Made by a program: the position numbers and the translations under genes. The notes under the pieces are model-generated. The model saw nothing but the letters and a program-made list of their open reading frames with translations, ran no database searches and was not told the DNA's origin. Shown in pieces: positions 47,299 through 57,839 of a DNA stretch of 64,000 nucleotides (positions are counted from its first letter, which is position 1; each line of letters opens with the position of its first letter). Source of the stretch: Artemisia argyi (taxonomy: Eukaryota > Streptophyta > Magnoliopsida > Asterales > Asteraceae); contig CM060709.1 in assembly GCA_030686995.1 (NCBI GenBank), positions 126,572,373-126,636,372 on the forward strand, in the 5' to 3' direction.

Positions 47299-47640
47299 CT
47301 ACAGCATAGAGCATCTCTCCACCTACGCCGTAGCATCTATTTACACTGAAGACTGAAGTCAACGCTGTCCAAGAACTACGACGTAACCAACTTTTGGGTT
47401 ACGGCATAGATATGAGTACGAGACTTCTACGGGCGTAACTCACTTTGAGGTTACGCCGTAGATCTTCCATCAACATTTAGAAGAATTTTGTGATCCAAGA
47501 TTGAGTTACGGCGTAACCAATCATTCGGTTACGCCGTAGAATGGTGTATGAAAGTTCTAAGACCGTACAACTCATCAAGCTACGACGTAGTGATAAGATC
47601 CAAAAGCTACAGCGTAGTTAACCCTAGGGGTTACGCCGTA
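47299..47640 (+). promoter_or_regulatory. TTACGNCGTAA hairpin array in LTR X copy 2
   Basis: About 12 motifs, mostly paired. The clearest unit is a perfect 12-bp stem: TACGGCGTAACC at 47507-47518 and GGTTACGCCGTA at 47527-47538 around an 8-nt loop. The last motif ends 13 bp before the TATA box at 47654. Confidence 0.82.
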
Positions 47641-47920
47641 GCAAAGTCGAGACTATATATACCAGACCTAATTTCACATTTTAAACATAATTTTTCACAC
47701 ACAGAAATTAGAGGAGGAATTAGGGATAAAGGATGACGAAGTTCTGCAAGCATACAAGTCATTTCCAAGGGAGAATTCACGCATCACACTCATAAGTTTT
47801 ACCATATACATTTTGTGTATCGAATTCATATTTTCATTTACATTGTTGAATATGGATTTTTCTACACATTTTAATATGAGTGGCTAAAGGACTTTGCATG
47901 TTATGACTTAATGCTTGTTA

Positions 47921-48450
47921 GACCACTCCCAACGGCTTTTCGGTTTGGCCAACCGATGAGCATCACTTAAGTGACACCAATGGCATGGGCGCATCACTTA
48001 AATGTCGGTTGGAGCTCTTCAGTTTAGCGACAAGCAAGGGACGTAGTAGTGCGGGGAACATTTGTTTTTCGTGTCAGTGTTTTGTATGTATGTGTGTTTT
48101 GTAAGGCATATTTGTGTAATGTCACATAAAGAGACACATCACCGTTGGCAAAGGTGTCTCAGTTTTTGTGTCGGTTTGGAATGTGGTGATAAGGCATTGA
48201 TGTGGCACAATGACACACAAACTAACACAACATGGTTGAGAGTGGTCAGGGACGTAACCAGGACTAAATATAACCAATAGCACAAAAAAATTGAATACCA
48301 ATACTAGAAACATATTTTGATGGACCTGGTGCATTTAAGATAACTTTAGGGAAAATCGATGTTTTTTCAAAAATTAACACTACATTGAAAAAATTCATGG
48401 GGTGCCTTGTCATCCGCGGGAACCCCCTGGCTCCGTCCCTAAGAATGGTC
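47921..48450. mobile_element. Harbinger-like MITE (interrupted)
   Basis: Left end GACCACTCCCAAC follows TTA (47918-47920). The right end, once the nested 48247-48441 insertion and its 8-bp repeat are set aside, is GTTGAGAATGGTC followed by TTA (48451-48453). The termini are inverted (11 of 13), and the 3-bp TTA duplication is that of PIF/Harbinger elements. Own length about 327 bp. No coding. Confidence 0.8.
48247..48441. mobile_element. hAT-like MITE nested in the MITE terminus
   Basis: 195 bp with termini CAGGGACGTAACCAGG and CCTGGCTCCGTCCCTA (about 13 of 16 complementary), flanked by AGAGTGGT (48239-48246) and AGAATGGT (48442-48449), an 8-bp duplication with one change, as expected of hAT. 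It lies within the right terminal repeat of the Harbinger-like MITE. Confidence 0.85.
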
Positions 48451-49689
48451 TTAGATCTATGTACTAGAACGTTAAGCTATATATGGACTACCGATATAAT
48501 TTTTAGACTCGATAATGACTATGCTAGTATCCCTGCATAGTTGTGGAAATTTAAGGTGATAAATAATTATAGTTGTGAAGTATGGTTAATTGATGTATAA
48601 CGTTTATACATACTAAGTAAAATAATATACAATCTGATAGTTTTTAAATAAAAAAAGATTATATAATAATGTATATGAACAATTTTCTAATTCTCGTGTA
48701 TGGAATGGATTGATGTTTATCTGAGTCAAACTTTTAACTGAAAATTATGAGTAAAGACATATTAGTAATTTTATAGTTTTCATTGTGAGAGTTTTTAAAC
48801 AAATAAATTCTCTTTATTTGCCTAGAGAGATTTTTTTTTTTTTTTTTTTTTTTTTTTGGTGCAAAGGTGAAAATATTTTATTAAAACACAAAATGCTAAT
48901 ACATCAATGCCAACAGACGATTAGACAAACCTAATCTTTGTCTTAATACAATATAGCAATACAATTGATACAAAATACTAGTATCAAACTCAGTTGACAT
49001 TCTATACTATCCAATCTTTCATCTATTCAGCAAAACTGCAGGCAAAATATCCCAGTTTGTAATGAACCTGCACCTTTTCCATTCACCTTTAAAGCACCAA
49101 TAACCATCTAGCTACATTTCCCTCACATCTTCCTATCAAAGCCTTTCAACCTGCCACCACAATAGCAAAGACAGGAAAGATGAAAGGCATAACTAGGAAC
49201 CCAAATCCTTTCCACAGAAGGGCTATACCAAACCGAGTTACATTTCCATTTACTACAATGGCATCACTCAGATGGGAACACACACCTCCGGTGAGTACCA
49301 TCCTATCCTATTTGACAATGTATATCTAGGACCATGTAGGATCATCTTTCATTCCTCACAATTCCTAAATGCATACATTGTCCCACCAGCTCACTTACCC
49401 TTCTCAGTTGGATACTCACTCTATGAACAACAGAACTAAATTAGAGCCTAAATGACCCATACATCCCAATTGTTACATAACAAAGGCCTACAAAGGTTTG
49501 CATAAGTCAAAACAGCTTTAATCTAGATGTAGTCCAAGATACAGAGCCATCAACTGAGATGAGCTTGAAATCACATTCAACTTTTATTAATGAAAAAATT
49601 TAATGGAATGTAAAAGAACCAAAAATCTGCAGAATTACTTGAACCACTACTTTTTAACAGTGGTGGAAATTGTTTTATCACCACTGAAA

Positions 49690-49850
49690 TCCATAGAACC
49701 AAACCCCCTTAGACAGTAAGGTCATTCAACAAAACATCTTAGATGATCCTGGGCAATTTTAATACCCTCTGCAGTCCTGGTCATTCAACCAAACCCCCTT
49801 AGACAGTAAGCTCATTCAACCAAACCCCCTCTGCAGTCCTTCATTCAACT
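49690..49850. repeat. local direct repeats in the LINE 3' region
   Basis: AACCAAACCCCCTTAGACAG followed by TAAG(G/C)TCATTCAAC occurs twice (about 49692 and 49786), with CCCTCTGCAGTCCT also twice (about 49768 and 49826), giving an interlocked duplication. Confidence 0.75.
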
Positions 49851-49873
49851 ACAAGCATATCCAAACACCCTTT

Positions 49874-50379
49874 TTAACTGTATATGGGAAATTGAATCTT
49901 CCCTGTTTCAGCAACTTTTTTGACAGCTTTAGTCTTTCTAACATTTAAACTCATAAGCTTCATCTGGATAACTTCACAAATTTCTTCATACAGTTCCTTA
50001 GCTCTTTTATCACCTCCTCTAAACAGCCTTTGATTTCTTTCTTGCCATATATAGTATACCATAGCTGGAAAGCTCAATCTTCTGACTACACTCCAAATAT
50101 TCTTACCATTTCCCCTTTCTAGTAAATCATTGACAATATCTTCCCATTTGTAATATACCTTATCCAAATTCATCTTACAAATCATCATTCTCCAAATTTC
50201 CCTTAAGAAGTCACATAGAAAGAACAAATGACTATGTGAGTCATTAACCTTATTACAAATTGGGCATAGAAGACCATTTAAAGCGCCCCAAGACATAATC
50301 TTATCTTGTGTCAGAAGTCTTCCAAGCATTGCTAGCCGTAGACAGAATGAGTGCTTAGGAATGCACTGTTTGAACCATA
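49874..50379 (-). pseudogene. LINE ORF2 C-terminus (zf-RVT domain)
   Basis: Minus-strand open frame: WFKQCIPKHSFCLRLAMLGRL, LCPICNKVNDSHSHLFFLCDF and IWQERNQRLF, the zinc-binding region found at the end of plant L1 reverse transcriptases. The frame is open to the stop at 49874 but lacks the RT core, so it is a fragment. Confidence 0.88.
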
Positions 50380-50381
50380 CC

Positions 50382-50657
50382 TGTTATGATCAAGAAACAC
50401 CTTCCGGAGGTCAAGGTTGATCAAAATATACCATTATTCTAGAGAGAGAAAGTAGAGAGAAGGTGAGGTGAAACAAAGATATTTTTATTATGAAAGATAA
50501 GCTTACACACCCACACCCCTCAAGTGAAGTCTTGAGGGGTTTACATAGGCCTTACAAAAGACAACTATTACCATATTACATTAGTAGTCCTTGCATTATA
50601 TGCATATTAGTTTTCTACTCCAATTCACGTAAATATCGCTTAACTTCATTTCTAACA
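50382..50657 (-). repeat. 3' LTR of copia-type element F
   Basis: 276 bp, TGTTATGATC...TTTCTAACA, followed by ATCTCCCTCT (complement of a PPT). Its first 47 bp match the 3' LTR of the 26942-29988 element. The internal remnant 50658-50874 also matches that element's interior, and it is cut by the gypsy LTR at 50875. Confidence 0.8.
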
Positions 50658-50874
50658 ATCTCCCTCTAGCTGGAGATATACGTGAATTGGTTACAATGAT
50701 TCCTAACAAGTAAAATAAAACAATAAGCGCATCAATGCTGAGGAAGACTTCATAGCTCTTTATCTTCATAAATATCCCCAGCAATCTTTCTTTACATGCA
50801 GACGAATCACTTGCTAATCTAATTGGGTTATTAATCCCTCCCAATTAGTAAGCTCTTTTCTTTTACATGCTCCC
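50658..50874 (-). other. internal remnant of element F
   Basis: Non-coding 3' interior of F, related to 27229-27460. Confidence 0.65.
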
Positions 50875-52328
50875 TGATGCATGGGAATTACACCAGGCTT
50901 TACCTCTCAAGGGATCTCGAGAAGCTTACAAACCCCACTAGGCAATGTACCTGATCGTTGTAGTATAGTGTAGTGACAAGTACCGGGGATTGATCGTTCA
51001 ACTCAGGAATAGTGTCGCTAGGATTAGAAAGCCTAAAAATTAAGTGTAGAGGTGAGGGGTGATTCTTTTTGTATTTTTATATTTTTATAAAAGCAGTTAA
51101 AATCTCGGGTTTGGAGGAGTGGGCGGAATTAGTTGCTAATCAACTAACCCAATCACTAAAGATGCAATCAAAATAAAATAACAAAAATGTAAATAAAGCT
51201 AATTAAACTAGTGGTATGAACAATAAATGGGAAAATTGTGTTTACTTAGATTTCATTACTCCCTCGATATCTTTTACAGGTTGATAGTTTGTTACAATTG
51301 CGTGGATGACGGGTTATATTCCTTAATACCATTTGTGGGGTGGCGTACGTACTTCCCCAACTCTATAAGCTCCTGCTTCACTCCTATGTCGAGCCTGCAA
51401 GAAGCTCCTAACATGGGATCATTAGAATTTGCTCATGCATTAAATACAACCATAAAAACCTAGTACGCATTGGTTCATGTTTCTTAACACATTCAAGCAA
51501 GTTACCCTATGGAAGTCTGCCAGTTTTCTTAAGCCTAACATCGAAATCATTCATCCGTAACAACTATAAACAAGCAATCAACCCATAATCAACATCTAGG
51601 TTTCACTACATCTAAGCAAACACACAAGAGATCTAGCCTAGCATGCTAAAATCAAGACAAGCGTAAGATATATTCAAACAACACATAAACATATTGAATG
51701 AATTGAAAGGATACTTATCTTAATTGAACATGAAAGGTTTCAAAGGGTAAAAACCCTTGAAAGTACAGTAAAAATCGTGCTAGGGTTTCTCCAAGTTATC
51801 CCTCCAATTGTCCTCCCTTAATGAATGAAAATTACAAAACTATATATAGATTTTCCATCGTGACGGAGTCAAGAAGAAATATCTGACGCCATCAACTCGC
51901 CGCCCATAGTAATATCGGATTGCCTAGATCCAGATCTAACGCCGTCAAGTGCAATTTTTCTCAGGGTTGTCACATGTAATGGGACCATGACGGCCTATGT
52001 TGACGCCGTCATGCCCCTAGTGTAAAAACTCTCTAGATCGTCACGGACTCTATCCACTTCACCTCTTGTTTTACTCTTGACGCCGTCATGTAGAACTTTG
52101 TGACGCCGTCAGGTACTGTTCCCAGCAAGGAAAATTAAGACTTTGCTGTTTTCTTCACTTTTATGCTCCAAAAACGTCCAAAATGCTTCCTTTTCCAGAA
52201 TTCACTCCAAAAGTACCTAAAATCACAAAAGGGACGATTTAGGACAATATTTGATCAAATAAATTCAATTCCGGGCTTAAATGACCCCCTAAAAATGGAT
52301 CATTTTTTCGCCTCATCATATACCCTTA
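50875..52328 (-). repeat. 3' LTR of a minus-strand gypsy element (family G, copy 2)
   Basis: 1454 bp, reverse complement of the 40458-41901 LTR with moderate divergence (TGATGCATGG...GCCTCATCA). The flanking 5-mers differ (CTCCC and TATAC), and the sequence to the right reads as a PPT on the minus strand (AAGTGTAAGGGTATA), so this is an LTR attached to its interior, not a solo LTR. TATA box (minus) near 51841-51848; palindrome array 51861-52111. Confidence 0.85.
51861..52111 (-). promoter_or_regulatory. TGACGNCGTCA palindrome array in LTR G copy 2
   Basis: About seven motifs, including TGACGGAGTCA (51861-51871), TTGACGCCGTCAT and TGACGCCGTCA (52101-52111). On the element strand the array ends 12 bp before the TATA box, the same spacing as in copy 1. 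Confidence 0.75.
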
Positions 52329-53896
52329 CACTTGAGATTTTCTTGTCCTCAAGCAAATGCGCTTTTATTCTAATCAAAATACAAGTTAGGGGTCATTTAA
52401 CACTAATATAAAAGTAATTACAACAAATAATCATTCCACTAAAGACCAAAGACAAGCACGGAGGTCATACACTAACACCTCACAAATAGTGTTTAGATAC
52501 CCACATCTCTCGGGTGTAATAAAGTATATATCACAATATGGAAATGGAAAACATCTCTCACTACCTGTCATAGCAAAATAGATTACCAAAGGCTTGGGAA
52601 ATGATCAAACCTCCACCACATGGCGTAAGCACCTAGGATAAACTATCAAAGAGGTCTTTTTAAAGGGTTATAAAATTAGGTGTAGGGATATGGAATACAC
52701 GGTTTTGTTGGATAAAGGCAATCTTTACTGGTGGCGAGTTAATCATATTGGTTAATTACATGTACAATATGGCGTTGCTAAGCCAAGACTAGACTCGACT
52801 TAAGCTAATAAATGAAAAATAACAAAAACATAAAATAAACATAGAATGAAACGGGATGGTAGTCCGTATGTTTTTTTTTTTCTTTTCTTTTTCTATATTT
52901 TTTTTTCTTTTTCTTAATTTTTTTTCGATTTTTTTTTTTTTTTTTTTTTTTGGCATATACTTTTACCCTACCATCCAAAATAATACATCATAGGGAATGA
53001 ACATTCCCCTTACACTTGAATTTTTACATACTTTACAATAAACTAATCTAGTGACTCGAATCAAGATAATCAAAATAGTTGGAGTACTTTTAAGATTAAT
53101 GCACATATGGGGGTAATAAATGATGTTCTTCCCCATTACTCCATAACATTAGTATTTTACCCATGAGTCTCAATCGTCCCAAAACAATATGTACAAGGAT
53201 ATGACTCGACTTAGCAACCATGTAATCAATTAGATAATTAACTAAGGGTTTAAACATGTAACAATAATGCACTAAAGATGAGTGCATACACGGAAGGCTA
53301 AGGCGATTTGGGTGTACATTTAAGTGGGTTGTAACAAATTCTTCCTTTAAGTAAGATGCTTAAAGTTAGAAACAAATAGATAGGCTCGGAGGGGTGTACT
53401 AGGGGTTTCGTGTACTAAAAATGAGTACAACGCTAATGGTGTGGGAAAAATTAGTTGACTTTACTAGCCAAGTAATATGACTTAAATGGTCAAGTAATTA
53501 TGATACGGGTTTAACACAAGGGTGATCCTAATGCCTCTTATCATGTAGTAAATCCTACTACACGAATGTAGTCTCACTAGCGGTCTCGGGATGCATCACT
53601 AACGCAAGTTCTAGAATCTAAATGCTACCGGTACACTCATAAGCACTAATAGTAAATGCTTTTCCTATCAAATCTAAAGGCGAACCTTACATATTTGGGT
53701 GGAAAATTTTTCTGAATAGTACGGTTTTGTGCTAGTCATACTACTCCTATCCATGAGACGCTTGCTAAGGCTAAAGTTTCACTCCTAAATGTTGTAAAAA
53801 ATTTTAAATTTGGCTCTAAAATTACACTAACAAGTATTTCTCATAGTTTTATTACACACCTACCATCAAACAAACAATCTTAAGTGCAAGTGTATA
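52329..53896 (-). other. 3' non-coding region of gypsy element G
   Basis: No coding. On the minus strand it has CTTGAGGACAAG and CAAGTGTAAGGG just before the LTR, a phrase typical of Athila-like elements. A second similar phrase (TTCAAGTGTAAGGGGAATG) is at about 53003-53022. A pyrimidine-rich tract fills 52870-52953. It is cut by LTR H at 53897. Confidence 0.6.
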
Positions 53897-56800
53897 TGAT
53901 GAGTGCTCACACACTCATTATTTTTATCGTATCTGGACTGCCAAAACATCCAAAAACACCCAAAAACGCATCAAAATACACAAATTATCCCAAAAGTGTG
54001 TTTTATATGTTTTAGATGCAAAATGTTTAAAAACAAATGAAAAACGAACAAAGTTTGCACAATTGGCAGTTTCAGTCCCTCAAGTTTCAAAATTTGGCAA
54101 AACTAGTCCCTAGAAGTTTAAAACAAAAGAAAAGTCAACTCAAGGCAAAGAAAAGTCAAAAATTATCAAAATAAGTCCTTGGGTGAAAAAGTTTGAGAAA
54201 ATTACACTTTTACCCCTCAAAATCCAAAATTTCATGTTTGGTCCCTGGAATTTACAAAGTTGGCAAAACAGGTCCTCGGGAATTTCAATAGTGGAAAAAT
54301 CAATTACGGTCCTTGTACTATTCATCAATTGGCTAGAAAGACCCTTGGAACATTTTAGAAGATATACAAATTTGATCCATCAATTTTCAACAAAAGTCAT
54401 GATTGGTCCCTAGCTTAATTCTACAAACCATACGGACCTAGTTTGTTATTTCTTACCCATCACCAATCCAATCCACCAAAACCAAGCCCACCCATGATCC
54501 ATGAACCCAACCTTAGCCCATTCACCCTCTCAGCCCACTCAAAACAAATAACAAACACCCCGTATTTTGCCCTCCACCCTTTGACTTCGGTCAACACCTT
54601 CTCCTCCACCTCAGCCCCCACTACCTGCTACCCTCCAAACACCACCATCATCACCCCTAGCCTTCACCACCTGCACACTCCATCTATCTCCCCCCTCCTA
54701 CTCCAAACAAACACAAACAAACAAAATTATCCCTCTGGCTTCAAATAACAAGGGAAAACGCCAAATTGCATCTTGGCGCCAAAATTTCAAAGGTCAAGAT
54801 TCAAGCTTTCTCATCCTATGGTTCTGAATGAAAGTGGGAAGCACTCAGAGGGTTTCCAAAAACCCTAATTCTCCCCTATATAAAGAAGAGGATGCTGTGA
54901 GGAGTAGTTTCAGTTTTAGTTTTAATTTTCAGCTTATTTTAATTATTTGTATTTTGTAATTTTCAGTTAAACTCAAGCTTGTAATTTGTTTCCCATTCAA
55001 TAATATCAGTTTCAAGTTTATTGATTCCTTTTGAGTTTTAATTTTCAGTATAATTCAGAAAATAAGAAAAATAATATAAACAAATAAATAAAAAAATAAA
55101 AATAAAAATAAAAAATGGTGAAGAAGCAAGGAGCAGGTTAAATTTGGGATGGACCTGGTTTAGAGTCTCTTGGGAGACAATAGGTGTGACTTGGATACTT
55201 GGTTAACTTGTTTCAGTCCAACTCCAAATGTAAGCATCTTGCTAAATTTTGCTTATTTTACTGTACAATATCTCAGGTGTTGCTTATCTGTGTGTTTCAT
55301 GCTTATTTGGTCTAGGTTAGTTAAATTTAAGCTTTATATTACTTGTCTGTTCATCAATATTTTTGGGTGCTCAAGTTTTTATGTAACTGTGAGTCTAAGA
55401 CTATAGCATTATATCATTTTGATCTTGTTGTTGTTGTTGTTCTCTAAGTTTTTGTGCCAAAGTGATCTTGTGTTATCATCTTAATACCTCTGGATTCAGT
55501 TTAATGGTTTGTATCTAGATTTCCCTTTGAAAACTTTCAAAACAGTTAAGTAAGGGGGTGTTTGGATCAGCTTAATTCAAGGTTGTCTAGTAGGATTCTG
55601 AGGTTGTTTTTAGTTAAAACATGTCACATTAGGATAGTTGGAGTTAGATCAACCAGAAACTTGGTCACTTTCTTTCAAAAAAAGTCAAAATCTCAAATAA
55701 TCTTCCCTCACAGTTGACTGTGAGGGATTTGATTCCCACAAAGCATCATTTCAGTTCATAATTAGTAGCTTTAACTTAATTTAGGTGTATTCTAGCATCT
55801 TACAACTTATTTAGCATGTAGGGTAAATCAGAAACTCATAAAAGTCAAGTTATTAAGTTTTCTTAAAAAGTCAAAAGGGGTCTAATTGGATTTTGAGCAA
55901 TTTTTGGAGGCCTGTAACTTGTTTGATTTTAGGTTTTAGGGTCTGAAATTTGGTATGCTTAATCTCTACCACTTTGTCAATTTTTGTGAATTTTATCAAA
56001 TTTTTAGGATTTTGTTTGGTGGGTCCCACAGCCCCTTGAAGTAGGCTGCAGGGCATACCTCTGTTCTGCATATCAGATATCACCCTCACACCACCACCTT
56101 TTGTGGTGGATTGTGGTCACTACAGTGGTCCATACCACTTGATTTTGGTTCCCCTCAACCCCCCTCCTACCAGGGAGTATCCTTTGACCTTTTGTTTGAC
56201 CCCTTAGTCTGTGGACCCCACTTAATTTGGACCATAAACTCTGTCCCATATCTGCTTCAGTCACCAATAACTTGTGCTTATTTTTTAGCTTTTTGGCTTA
56301 TTCAGGCCTCATTTGTTGGTTGATACTTGCTTATTATTGTTCAAAAGACTCAGAGAAACCAAGTTGGACCATTGTGGACCCCACATTCCCCCATTTGAGC
56401 TTAAAATACTCCACAGTCAACAAAAGTCAACTGTGGGTATAATAAGCACTTCAAGTGCTTATTCATTGGGTTAAAACAAAAGTGTTTTCAGTAAAAGTGG
56501 TTGTTTTTAGTTTATAATTAGTTTAGAAAAAGAAAAAATCAAAAAAACCAATTTTAAAAATAGTGATAGCTTCTATTTAATAGGATTTATCAATTTAATT
56601 TTCTTTTTAATTTATTTCTAAGTAATTTATCACTTTTATATTTTTAGAAATTATATTTTAGGTTAAAATAATTTTACAAATTTTTCCAGATTTTTATTTC
56701 GTCTTTTAGTGGTACTTCTAATTAATTTTAGTTTAATTTAGTTTTAATTAATATTAATCAATTAAATAGCATAATTAGTTTTTATATAGTATAACCTAGT

Positions 56801-57534
56801 TTTTATAATTTTTATAGCTTTTATTTTGGTTAAAACATTTTTATAAATTTTTCTAGAATGTTTACTGTTCATTTTCTATTTTTTTTAATATAATTAGTTT
56901 AATTAGTAATTAATAAGTAATTAGAATAATAATTAATTAATTAGCTTAAAAATACATAAAATTAACTTTTTATAATTTTTTAGGATTCCTGTAATGGTTA
57001 ATTAGATTTATAAAATTTTTCTTAATTTTCTAAGTCTTTTAATAATTCTAATTAGTTTAATTAATATTAAATAGATAATTAGTAATTAATTAATAATAAA
57101 TAATTAAATAGTGTAAAAATAAGTTTTATTTTTATTAAAATTTTCTTTAATTATTAGGATTGTAAAAATATTAATTTTACACTTTTAACCCTCCCCGTCC
57201 TTCAGTTGTACTTTTTGTTTTGTGCGTCTGTATACGTTTTTTAATTAAAACGTACGTTTTTAGGTTTTAGCTCAAATCCTTGTAATCCAAATTCCCGTAA
57301 TCAATCACGTAGCTTTGCTAAGCTATATTTGTTTATAATTTCCAAATAATTCTGATCATAAACCCTTTCTGTGAATAAACACCCGATCACAAAGCACGCT
57401 AAAGTTACATTTCACACCTCAACGGGATTTAACGACCCGGTGATACATTATATTACCCGGAGTATTGATCTAGGCTATTTGACTTAGTTGACCATTCTTT
57501 GGTTAATTTAAGTTAGGTGGTTCGGGCTCAATCA
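53897..57534 (+). repeat. 5' LTR of Athila-like element H
   Basis: The right end ...GGCTCAATCA at 57534 is fixed by the PBS 5 bp later. The left end TGATGAGTGC at 53897 is the best match to it (TGAT/ATCA) but is less sure. TATA box TATATAAA at 54877-54884, leader with CAATAATATCAG after it. U3 (54070-54430) repeats a GGTCCCTRG phrase about eight times. 54440-54750 is C-rich and 56520-57180 is extremely A/T-rich (TTAATTA runs). Small ORFs inside look incidental. Confidence 0.6.
54877..54884 (+). promoter_or_regulatory. TATA box of LTR H
   Basis: TATATAAA in CTCCCCTATATAAAGAAG, followed by a leader with no ATG-driven long ORF. Confidence 0.6.
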
Positions 57535-57539
57535 AAATT

Positions 57540-57557
57540 TGGCGCCGCTGCCGGGGA
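57540..57557 (+). other. primer-binding site of element H
   Basis: TGGCGCCGCTGCCGGGGA, 5 bp after the LTR. This is the PBS sequence typical of Athila-like gypsy elements and differs from the tRNA-Met PBS of the copia elements in this window. Confidence 0.88.
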
Positions 57558-57839
57558 GGTGTGCGCGTTTCTGTAGCGTTTTTTTGAGATTAGTGTTATC
57601 TCACCTCACTCATTGTACAAATACCATCACTTCTGAATATTTTCAAAATCAAAACACATAAAAATGTCATTGACACTTTTCCTAAAGTGTTAAAACACCA
57701 AAAAAAAGTAAAAAACCAACAAAACTTATCGTAACGTTTTCTGATTCGGTTTTCTTTTAAGGTGATTCTTGAAGAGAAACGAATCTGGATTACGGGACGA
57801 TAACAAAAATATTGTCCAAAAAGTTTTTATCCCTAGTGC
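57558..57839 (+). other. leader of element H
   Basis: About 280 bp of untranslated leader between PBS and the gag-pol start; no other feature seen. Confidence 0.7.

Larger units (their letters stand above)
47103..48830 (+). repeat. LTR X copy 2, truncated
   Basis: Starts TGATAATATC and follows copy 1 (31484) through the CCCCTAYTATGCTCAT block, the palindrome array (47299-47640), TATA box TATATATA (47654-47661) and the leader with CACACAAAGTTAGAG/CACACAGAAATTAGAG and TTTAATATGA. It is interrupted by two MITEs (47921-48450), and the similarity fades before the LINE tail at 48831. Confidence 0.7.
48831..50381 (-). mobile_element. 5'-truncated L1-like LINE
   Basis: Minus-strand LINE remnant: the poly(A) tail appears as 27 T at 48831-48857. 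About 1 kb of 3' non-coding sequence follows, then the end of ORF2 at 49874-50379. It is cut by LTR F at 50382. Confidence 0.85.

Noticed and set aside
48062..48280. 72-codon plus-strand ORF
   Set aside because: Lies across the Harbinger-like MITE and the start of the nested hAT-like MITE; not a gene.
50875..52328. Second solo LTR like 40458-41901
   Set aside because: Flanking 5-mers do not match, and the right flank is a polypurine tract on the minus strand, so it is a 3' LTR with interior attached.
54443..54748. 101-codon Pro/Thr-rich plus-strand ORF as a gene
   Set aside because: Low-complexity C-rich part of LTR H upstream of its TATA box; no domain, and no support for expression.
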